Shown in pieces: positions 55,996-64,000 of a stretch of 64,000 bases of DNA (position 1 is the first letter of the stretch; every line of letters starts with the position of its first letter). Both the position numbers and the translations under genes were made by a program. This DNA is from Hirudinaria manillensis (taxonomy: Eukaryota > Annelida > Clitellata > Hirudinida > Hirudinidae), in assembly GCA_034509925.1 (NCBI GenBank), contig CM067530.1:1410001-1474000 (forward strand). The letters are read 5' to 3'. The notes under the pieces are model-generated. The model was not told the DNA's origin. It was given only the letters and a program-made list of their open reading frames with translations, and made no database searches.

Positions 55996-56211
55996 TTTTC
56001 TAAACAAAGCTTCTTCTTATATGCGTCGCACGAATTCTCTTCCTGGGTGATAATTCAGAAAAACGTAGAGCATCTTTTGCAATAAAATTTTAAAATCAAT
56101 AAATTCCAGCGAACCCACGTCCCAAAAGAGGCTGGTTCCACGTACGTCAGACAGCTTGAAATCGAATTAAGAGATTGTCGTCTAAAAACATATTGTTTAT
56201 CTTTAATTTTT

Positions 56212-56360
56212 AGCTGCCCGTTCAGGGCTCTCAGAAATTGCAGTTGTCCATCACGTGAGTGACGGAAACTGCGGGGCATTGGGTTTAGTTTTCAACTAGC
56301 AATAACCACGTCTCGGTTTACACCTCATTGGCTGTGGTATTGCCCCTGCGCGAGGACGCT
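56212..56360 (-). ncRNA. U4: U4 snRNA copy 94
   Basis: Next copy 365 bp on. Confidence 0.93.
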
Positions 56361-56576
56361 TTTTCTAAACAAAGCTTCTTCTTATATGCGTCGCACGAAT
56401 TCTCTTCCTGGGTGATAATTCAGAAAAACGTAGAGCATCTTTTGCAATAAAATTTTAAAATCAATAAATTCCAGCGAACCCACGTCCCAAAAGAGGCTGG
56501 TTCCACGTACGTCAGACAGCTTGAAATCGAATTAAGAGATTGTCGTCTAAAAACATATTGTTTATCTTTAATTTTT

Positions 56577-56725
56577 AGCTGCCCGTTCAGGGCTCTCAGA
56601 AATTGCAGTTGTCCATCACGTGAGTGACGGAAACTGCGGGGCATTGGGTTTAGTTTTCAACTAGCAATAACCACGTCTCGGTTTACACCTCATTGGCTGT
56701 GGTATTGCCCCTGCGCGAGGACGCT
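56577..56725 (-). ncRNA. U4: U4 snRNA copy 95
   Basis: Next copy 373 bp on; TTTGAAATAAA variant upstream. Confidence 0.93.
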
Positions 56726-56949
56726 TTTTCTAAACAAAGCTTCTTCTTATATGCGTCGCACGAATTCTCTTCCTGGGTGATAATTCAGAAAAACGTAGAG
56801 CATCTTTTGAAATAAAATTTTAAAATCAATAAATTCCAGCGAACCCACGTCCCAAAAGAGGCTGGTTCGTCACTTCCACGTACGTCAGACAGCTTGAAAT
56901 CGAATTAAGAGATTGTCGTCTAAAAACATATTGTTTATCTTTAATTTTT

Positions 56950-57098
56950 AGCTGCCCGTTCAGGGCTCTCAGAAATTGCAGTTGTCCATCACGTGAGTGA
57001 CGGAAACTGCGGGGCATTGGGTTTAGTTTTCAACTAGCAATAACCACGTCTCGGTTTACACCTCATTGGCTGTGGTATTGCCCCTGCGCGAGGACGCT
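56950..57098 (-). ncRNA. U4: U4 snRNA copy 96
   Basis: Right-most full copy. Its promoter is complete to about 57,189 with one change (GAGCATATTTTGC). Confidence 0.93.
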
Positions 57099-57189
57099 TT
57101 TTCTAAACAAAGCTTCTTCTTATATGCGTCGCACGAATTCTCTTCCTGGGTGATAATTCAGAAAAACGTAGAGCATATTTTGCAATAAA

Positions 57190-57256
57190 ACACATTGTTA
57201 CTATTTATTTTTAATTTGCGGGGCAGTGGGTTTAGTTTTCAACTAGCAATAACCAC
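57190..57256 (-). pseudogene. Broken U4 unit at array edge
   Basis: After the promoter of copy 96 the unit is cut. A diverged stretch resembling the U4 3' flank (CACATTGTTACTATTTATTTTTAA) joins directly to the middle of U4 (57,218-57,256: stem I region, part of the 5' stem-loop, with CAGTGGG for CATTGGG). The 5' end, the 3' half and the promoter are missing. Confidence 0.8.
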
Positions 57257-57909
57257 GGAATCGAATATAGAATTTAAGGTATTTTGATTAAGAATACTGC
57301 AGCCGTTTAAAGTGGTGAATTTATCCCAGCAACCACCCCTCGACTTCTTGGTGGAAAATCTCCCTGATCATGTCGTTATTTAATATAACAATAGATGAAT
57401 TGTAAAGTTAAATGTTTTGTCCATTTTTTAAAATAAATGATAAAAAATTAAATCCAGCTATTTTGCTCAGTTAAAGAAGTTAACGTTGCACAAAAAAAAC
57501 ACTCGCCGAAAACAAAAAAAAAAACTATTCTGTCGTGTATAAAGTTTAAAAAAATCGAAAACAATGAGCTTGATACGGCATAAAAAAATTCCCTATAAGT
57601 TGGGTGAGCTGAATTTACATTAAAATTGTATTGCTCTCCTACAGATCCAATGGTGATTTTAACTCGTGGTGCGTTTAGCCCCGCTCTCCCCTGTATTAGT
57701 TTTGTGAAGTAGTTAGTTATTAAACATCTTTGTTGAATATTATAATATTTTTTAAACTTTTTTTTTAATTTCATATTGTTTGCAATATTATTTTGATTTT
57801 TCACATTGTTTGCTATGGTATTACTCCATTTCGCTATTATCTGATGTTGAAGCTGATCAAAACATTACACGTTTTCGCTGGTGTTTCGTGAGGTTGGTTA
57901 ATTTCTGAA
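57257..57909. other. Spacer between U4 array and JAGN1
   Basis: Unique AT-rich DNA. A 118-codon minus-strand frame (57,448-57,804) is open but Lys/Asn-rich with no recognisable domain, and I do not call it a gene. The JAGN1 promoter must lie at its right end. Confidence 0.5.
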
Positions 57910-58836
57910 ATGGCGTCAAGGGCGGGCCCTCGAGCTTTGGGTAGCGATGGAACTGATTATTTGCACAGGGAAAGAGTTGCGGGGCATTACCAGTCCAGGT
58001 AAATTTTGATTTGTTTTGCAAAAGTGATACTTATTTGGTCATCTAACTTCAATTTTATAACATTATAATCAGATTGCTTCGATAATTACGATTAAATAAA
58101 ATTATTAGATACTATATTTTTTCCTAGAAATTAATTTGTAGGATAATTGAACGTAATCAGCTAGTAATCTGATGGTCACAAGGTGTTACCATATTTTTTG
58201 TAACCTGGTGTTTCTATGAAATAAATAAATTATGATTTAAGCCACAGATACTTTAGTATCTTTCTTATCCCAGAATTTATTAGTGATTTTAATAATGTCT
58301 TCAAATACAAAATTCAAATGGTTTTTCATTAGTTCTTTCCTTTTTCAAGTGCAACAAACAAGAGTCGTTTTCGATGGGCAGTCTATTTGCACTTCCTCCT
58401 TGTTGCACTCATGATGTGCCGTCTCTCAGTGAGTTTCCTGGTCATGTTAAATATCCGACCGCCGAGCTACCTCCAAAAGCTGCGCCTTCCTAGAGCTTGG
58501 ACCTGGGAATACATCTGGCTAGCCAGCTTCATTGCCTCTGTTTTTGGCCTGCTGTCCTTGCGCAAGAACCGTTACCTGCTGATGCAGCAATTCATCATCG
58601 GCTGGATCGTCTTCGGACTCGGTCCCATTTCCTATGCCATTTGCTTCTTCATGGAAGATCTCGTTGACTATTGGCACACAAGGGAGACAAAGACGTTGTT
58701 CTTGGGATTCCCAGTGGTAGTCCTTTGGAACATGTTCCTCGTCATAGCTCTCCAGCTGCACCTGTTTGGCCTGTGGTTTGCTTGGAATCTCCTAAGAGCT
58801 TGGAAGCCAAGGTCAGACAAGAAAAAGGCTCACTGA
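57910..58836 (+). CDS. JAGN1: Protein jagunal homolog (JAGN1)
   Basis: Two exons, 57910-57998 and 58350-58836. The donor is GTAAAT and the acceptor TTTTTCAAG, with a split Ser codon. They join into a 191-residue protein (human JAGN1 has 183). The N-terminus starts [20 protein letters not shown] and runs on through [11 protein letters not shown], the family signature. Four hydrophobic segments follow, at about residues 41-61, 76-93, 103-125 and 145-170. The C-terminal tail is lysine-rich ([10 protein letters not shown]), as expected for a COPI-type ER retrieval signal. Jagunal is an ER membrane protein needed for ER organisation and secretory or vesicle traffic (Drosophila oocyte; neutrophil granules in mammals). 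The gene converges on EXT2, with its AATAAA at 59,206. Confidence 0.95.
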
Positions 58837-59351
58837 AGACGGTGTCTCGACCATTATGCTCGCGTGATCTCCTGAGCAAGGTTACATTCAGCTCGTCCGG
58901 ATCAGTTTCGCATCATACATAAACACCACCTTTTCATCAAATTAACAATATTTTCATTGGTCGTCATTCAAAGCAGTAATTTTTGCTACCTTCGTGACAC
59001 ATTTTTCATCAATCGCTTGCTTTTCCAACGCTTGGCGTGCATTACAAAGTTCATAGATCCTTAGCAGTCCGTTTGTGATGAAACCTTTTTTCATTTTTGT
59101 TGCTATTTTGATTTTGATTGGGATTGCTGATTTGAATTCTGATGTTTGAGATTTTAATAATTAGAGAAAAGAAAAATATATGTTTTATTTTGATTTATTT
59201 TACATAATAAAATCTAACAAACAAAAATGCTCATCTTTGAATTGCGAAATAAAAGCATAAAAAAAACTCATCAATTCAAAAAGCATATTAGCTGTGTCTT
59301 GGTTGCTAAATCTCTCTAATAAAACAAATTTGCCAAAATAGTTTTCTATAG
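58837..59351. other. Convergent 3' UTRs of JAGN1 and EXT2
   Basis: Plus-strand AATAAA at 59,206-59,211 (and 59,248-59,253) for JAGN1. Minus-strand AATAAA at 59,194-59,199 and 59,184-59,189 for EXT2. The two transcripts probably end within tens of bases of each other or overlap. Confidence 0.6.
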
Positions 59352-62300
59352 CTAAAGGCTTCCTATGTCATTGAATTTGTGGAATTTCATGGGTGGGAAA
59401 TCCATCTTGTAAAGTACCGGGTCGGCCCTGAACTCTACCGGAACGAGAGGCGGTCCGCGCAAGTCGTACATCTCCGTGAATCGGTTGATGCACTTCGATC
59501 TCTCGAACATGTGATCTCCCAAGTCTCCGGACAGGGCCGTCAGGTTGCCGCACTCCGGGCACCGAAACTTTTGCCTGGGCGTGACCTTGATCGGGGGCTT
59601 GCCGGTGATGTGGGTCACCATGAAGTTGAAAGCGATGTCTTCGCAGTTCATCCATCCATCAGCCAGCTCCTTCAGACCGGCAGGCAGGTGCTCAGTGTAG
59701 ATGTAGTTGAAATACTGCAATGATTCATCGACGCGATGTCTTAGCGGTCCAAAGAACAACATTTACTTAACTTGCAATGTTTTCATAAACTGCGATAAGA
59801 AAAATTTGCACGGAATGCATTCCTGGAGCACATGCTTTTGCATATATAATTACATAAAGATTTATTTCTTAAGAGGTATGCTTAAATCCAAACATTTATC
59901 GATTGCTATTGCAACTGACCTTGTGATAGAAGGCTGCCCCGGTCAGAACCATGGACAGTTTGCTCATCCACTCTGATTCATACCTCCAGGCTGACGAGTT
60001 TGAATCCCATTTGTGCAAACGAGATGGAAATCCCACGATCCTGTCTGGGAATTCGCACCATACCTGCGAAGTTAAAGAACTTTTAATTGCTCATCTGTTA
60101 ATTAATTAAATGCTTTATTTTTACATGACTTTGAAATCTTTTTTCTCACACAATTCAATCACAGGATTGAATAAAGTAGTCAAAAATTACAATAAATGAT
60201 AGAATTCCCAACAAATGTTGAATGAAATGAATCACATGAAAGCAAGTCGTTCAGAAAGCATTGGACTTTGAAATCAATGAATTGTTGTGTGGACATTTTT
60301 AAAGTAAACTTTACGAGTTGATCTTTTACGTGACAATCGTTGCAACAGCATTTGACTGCCCTTAATAAATATCAATATTTGTTTGTGTTATTCACTATTC
60401 TATGTGGCCAGATATATATTTCTGCTTTCAGACTGAAAAGCCCTATTAATGAAAGCTAATTTCGAGACCAGATTCTTGTATTATTATTTTTTTAAAATTT
60501 ATTTATTTGTTTTTTAAAGTACTCTAATGTAAATTAACATTGGACGAAAGTTTAAATTTGAAAAGAACTCATAAAATGATAAAACCTCAAAGGCAAATTC
60601 CAATTCGTCAGGAGTGAGCATGAGAATGTCATCATCAATTGCAAGAACCGCTTCAGTCTCGATTTCCTGGTATGGGTAGAACCTGGCCAATTGCACAAGA
60701 TGTATGTTTACATGGTAGATTATATTGTTGTTGTTTATATTAGATATGACCATGAAGTTGTATACCTATTGCTCAATCTGTTGTGCTGAGTCTGTATAAC
60801 TTTTAATGGCTTGTTGATCTTTGGCCAGTTCTGAGCTGAATGAACCATTGAAGTCGTTAATAAATAAACAACAACGATCGGCCAATTTTAAGACAAGGCA
60901 AAACCTTTTTATCACTCCAGTTATTTGGAACTGCTATGAGATGATAGAATGGATATTCAATGCATTACAATTGTAGCTGTTAAGACCACCATTTTGCAAA
61001 CTACTTTTCATCATTATCATCACCAAATCGATCACATGACAAACTCCAATGTTAGTCAAACAATGAACCATTATAAAGAAGCTTATTACAAATACATGCA
61101 TAAATCATCACTGAGGACCACCCTCAAATGAATGAATGTAACGCTTATATCCAAATTATAATTTTAAAATTAAAACTCACCAGATGGTGGTACTTTCAGC
61201 TGGCTGTTCCAAATGACAAGAACTTTGGACAAGCTTGGTACTTGTGCAACCTGAAAAGAGCCAGATAAAAGAACTATCATAAGATTTTCATTTCATAATT
61301 CTAATTGCAAAAGTAATTGCAAATGGCTTAGAATATTATTTTTATAACTGCAGTGGAATAACCATCTTTATCTTTCAGAGTCTCCATTTTGAATAGAATA
61401 ATAGAATCATGGTTCTCTAAGGCAGCATCCCTGCTCTAACTCTTATGGAACTCCAAAAATAAAAAGAAAATCAAATACATTGCACGAGATATGATTGCAT
61501 GTTTAATATGTTTAATTAAATTTAACAACAGACAGACTGCATAATAAATTAATTTTAATTAATTATTATTATAATTAATATTAATTAATAATAATATACA
61601 ATTAACAAACCTGTTGAATGAGCTTGAAAAGTGATTCTAGCCTGTCATATGTGAGAATGACAGCAGTGAAACCAAGTGCTTTTGGTGCCATCATTGGAAG
61701 GAAGAAGGGGCTTTTGGAATTTGGCTGAATAGTTGGAAATTACCAATTAATTGTCTTGATATAAGCCTAATGTGCATTTTAGAGATCATATTAGAATAAT
61801 AATAATAATAACTGGTAGTGCTCAGCATTCATTCCTCACCGGCAATAAGGCCGAGAAGAAGGAAAAATGTGTATAATAATTATAATAATACAATTGTTTT
61901 GATTCATTCATTGGTGTATTATGCTGTGATGACTTAATGTCCAACTAGTGAGAAATATGTATTTTTATTTGTGTTGATGCAAGTTGAATCAAGCAACTAA
62001 ATCCACTTTAATACCTGAACATCGTTCCAATCCTCGTGAGAGGCGGCAAAATGAGGAAAGACTCTGTCGTTGATGATCTTGAGGGTTGTCATGGCGATGG
62101 TTTCCATGGAGCCGAAGTAACTTTGGTGGTAGAAGAGTGCCTGCCTCCTCATTTCCTCAACCTTGTTCGTTGAAATCTTCTTCAGGTGGCCTAGCAACCT
62201 TGGCAGTTCAAGTTCGCTCAAGATTACAGCAGCTCTGGTTGGAAAAAAGAAATTATTTCCTAAAAATTCCATAAAATCATTTAAATGGTTCCATGGTAAA

Positions 62301-63983
62301 CTTATTGACCAAAGTTCTTTTAAATGATTATTATAAATTATTATAGGATTGATTATTATTAAACAAATAAATTAAATATTTACTGATAACCATAAAAAAA
62401 TCTCACCTCTTCCACTCCAGAACATCGAAGAATGGCAGAACGTAAGCATCAGCCATGATGACAGGAATGCTGCCTGCCTTCATGCATTCCAGCAGTTCCA
62501 TTTGGCCAAGTCTGTTGCCTCTGAGAACCAAGCAGAAAGTTGAGTTCTGTTTGGACAGACAATCAATAAAACAAATTTAATAAAATAAGTAAAAACCATG
62601 TATTCCATAAATAAATATATTTGTTATTATTATAATCAATTCACCAACAATGTAATCTAGAAATACTACTTGACTTTTAAATAAGACAGGAAATGCAGAA
62701 CATCCCACCTGCAAAACATGTGGATAGGAATGACCTCTGTTGAACTTATCGCATCTCTCTGAAACATCAAAATGTTTGCAACCACGAAGCAACAAAACAT
62801 CTTTCGAGTCCATGGCCTCCAACTCTTTCATGTAGTCACCATGGAGACCAGTTTGTGAAGAAACCAAAAGCCACTGTCGTCTGATATTGTTTGATTAATA
62901 TTAATATATTTCTTGGCCAAATCAAATAATAATAATAATAATAATCAACAATGGTAGTAATAATCAAATAGATTTCTTTAATGATTTTTAAGAAAATACA
63001 AACATAAACTTGCTAAAATTTTGAATTACTTTTGATTTAAAGATGCAGTGAGATCCGAATCAGCAGTCAATGCATTAAAGACAGGAATTGAAATATCAAA
63101 GGTTCTTCTGTAACTCCACGTGGAAAAACCTCCGCCAGCCACAATGGCCTTGTCTCGATCGACTTCCAAAGAAGTGAAGAATTGAGGAAAGGAACCGGGA
63201 AGCATGTTGAATAGCAGATGATTTTTCCCTTCATTCCAACTAAAAATAGGAATATTAAATTAGAATTAAACGAATTTGTAATTATTGTAATTTAAAAAAT
63301 TAACTGCATAATTAATGACACTGTTTTTTAAAAACATATAAATTTAAGCTTTTTTAATGCCATGTTAAACTTTGGAACGTCTAATGTTATAATTTCCTTA
63401 AGAATTATTAATTTGCAACATAATTTAATAATTTCAAATTAAAATATAACCATCAGAAATCAGTAACAATTAATTGCTAACTATGGCAAGGAAGCCAATA
63501 ACTGAGAGGATTGCTTTGCAAAGATTTTCTCCTGATTTAAGAAGTCAATTTGAGGTACAAACAGACAGGCCTCATCTGGATTGCTAGTGTAATACTTGCT
63601 CAAAATGATGCTTTCAATCAGCTGTTCAAATTCTTTTGACATGAAGGGAACAATTCTGTGACCATTTTCCATCACATATTCAAATTCAGGGTAAACATAT
63701 ACCTATAAAATGTTATTTATAAATTGGCAATTTAGAGCAAATTGTCAAAAGACATTTTTAAAGGAATGTTATGGCTGCTAACCTTTATGAGTTTATTTTC
63801 TGAAGAACCACAATTATATACCTCAAAACAAGTATGAAAAGTGCATCTTGTATCAGTTTCTTTAGCAGTGATGGTTTCATTACCAATAACTATTATTTGT
63901 TTTTCTTCTTGAGTCTCGTAAAAATCAGCATATTGAAAAAACAACTCTAAAAGGGCTACTGTCAATAGCAAAACAAAAACCAT
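59352..63983 (-). CDS. EXT2: Exostosin-2, heparan sulfate copolymerase subunit (5' end open)
   Basis: Twelve coding exons, 5'-3': 63983-63783, 63702-63482, 63239-63030, 62880-62709, 62546-62407, 62234-62015, 61724-61611, 61250-61181, 60835-60766, 60682-60586, 60063-59920, 59714-59352. All join in phase to 673 residues (human 718). A signal anchor ([16 protein letters not shown]) is followed by [14 protein letters not shown]. The exostosin GT47 domain follows ([41 protein letters not shown]). The GT64 transferase domain then has [10 protein letters not shown], the DXD-bearing [31 protein letters not shown] and [12 protein letters not shown]. With EXT1 it polymerises GlcA/GlcNAc in the Golgi; EXT2's own catalytic role is debated. 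The frame remains open upstream of the ATG used here (VWLFV), so the true start and 5' UTR may lie beyond the window. EXT2 rather than EXT1 is clear from the C-terminal half. Confidence 0.95.
60064..60585. other. EXT2 intron, nothing else seen
   Basis: AT-rich intron between exons 60682-60586 and 60063-59920. No repeat family or RNA gene recognised. Confidence 0.5.
60836..61180. other. EXT2 intron, nothing else seen
   Basis: Contains a 60-codon plus-strand frame with no recognisable feature (60,949-61,131), treated as chance. Confidence 0.5.
61795..61891 (+). mobile_element. Short retroelement 3' end in a TAA microsatellite (EXT2 intron)
   Basis: About 60 bp of non-repetitive sequence (61,812-61,873) lies between AATAATAATAATA on the left and ATAATAATTATAATAATA on the right. 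It carries a CGGC-AATAAG-GCCG hairpin and an A-rich 3' end (GAAGGAAAAA). The layout mirrors the fragment at 11,612-11,719 (hairpin CGGC-GGAG-GCCG). Family not identified. Confidence 0.35.
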
Positions 63984-64000
63984 AACAAATAACCAAACGA

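Larger units (their letters stand above)
21954..57189 (-). repeat. U4: Tandem array of 96 U4 snRNA gene units (365/373 bp)
   Basis: One unit repeats head-to-tail for about 35 kb. It contains one U4 gene (about 149 nt, minus strand) and a 216- or 224-bp spacer. U4 landmarks, read 5'-3' on the minus strand, are: GCGCAGGGGCAAUACC (stem II with U6); a 5' stem-loop ACCAC...GUGGU enclosing the kink-turn CCAAUGAGG/CCGAGA bound by the 15.5K protein; UUAUUGCUAGUUGAAAACU (stem I with U6); a central hairpin (GCAGUU/AACUGC and CCGUCAC/GUGAUGG); the Sm-like AAUUUCUG; and a 3' hairpin GCCC-UGAAC-GGGC. U4 chaperones U6 into the spliceosome. Spacers come in a short form (60 of 95) and a long form (35 of 95) that has an extra GTCACTTC between TTC direct repeats. 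Copies differ by only a few bases, which indicates concerted evolution. No other snRNA or protein gene lies inside. Confidence 0.95.

Noticed and set aside
22200..57017. Repeated minus-strand frames of 63-87 codons starting MPRSFRHSRDGQ
   Set aside because: They start inside the U4 RNA gene and run through its 3' half and spacer into the neighbouring promoter. Base conservation follows RNA structure, not codons, and the frame ends differ with spacer indels.
21954..57189. Non-functional satellite DNA
   Set aside because: The unit contains the full set of U4 structural elements and a promoter-like region, so it is an RNA gene array.
21954..57189. CRISPR array or U4atac array
   Set aside because: The 365-bp units have no alternating unique spacers, and the genome is animal. 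The 5' stem-loop and stem sequences match major-spliceosome U4, not U4atac.
57448..57804. 118-codon minus-strand frame beside JAGN1
   Set aside because: Lys/Asn-rich at its start, no domain recognised, AT-rich context; most likely chance.
58519..58922. Overlapping frames on both strands in JAGN1 exon 2
   Set aside because: Shadows of the JAGN1 coding frame; none resembles a known protein.
59379..59723. 114-codon plus-strand frame and 95-codon minus-strand frame
   Set aside because: Both are shadows of the last EXT2 exon.

Overview
The window comes from an animal nuclear genome. The genes are split by short GT-AG introns and include metazoan orthologues (JAGN1, EXT2). The intergenic DNA is AT-rich and full of trinucleotide and tetranucleotide microsatellites, and there is an R2-clade non-LTR retrotransposon. 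An invertebrate is likely, but I cannot name the species.

Layout. Positions 1-15,400 are almost gene-free: ATT, TTG, ATC/GTC, CATC and TTTA microsatellites, a C-rich minisatellite, a perfect 81-bp hairpin, and one 5'-truncated but open R2-type reverse transcriptase/endonuclease gene (5692-7497) sitting in a TAA microsatellite. A short relic of a second retroelement lies at 15,393. From 16.0 to 17.7 kb there are two intronless, tandem RING-H2 E3 ligase genes of RNF115/RNF126 type. From 18.3 to 21.7 kb there is a split gene for a NOL10/Enp2-like WD-repeat protein that stops after about half the usual length.

The dominant feature is 21,954-57,189: about 35 kb made only of a 365/373-bp unit. Each unit carries one U4 spliceosomal snRNA gene on the minus strand, with its own PSE-like and TATA-like upstream elements. 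I count 96 full copies and one broken edge copy. The assignment rests on the 5' GCGCAGGGGC segment that pairs with U6, the 15.5K kink-turn stem-loop, the UUGCUAGUUGAAAACU stem I region, an Sm-like site and a 3' hairpin. The roughly 74-residue reading frames that recur on the minus strand are artefacts of this RNA gene.

Right of the array lie jagunal (JAGN1, two exons, plus strand) and the 3' twelve coding exons of exostosin-2 (EXT2, minus strand). These two are convergent, with poly(A) signals about 10-20 bp apart. EXT2 is a Golgi/ER heparan sulfate polymerase subunit and JAGN1 an ER membrane protein. The U4 array supplies the U4/U6 di-snRNP. No operon-like functional link between these neighbours is evident. 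The most notable items are the giant homogeneous U4 array with its internal higher-order structure, the truncated NOL10-like gene beside it, and the R2-type element in a TAA microsatellite.
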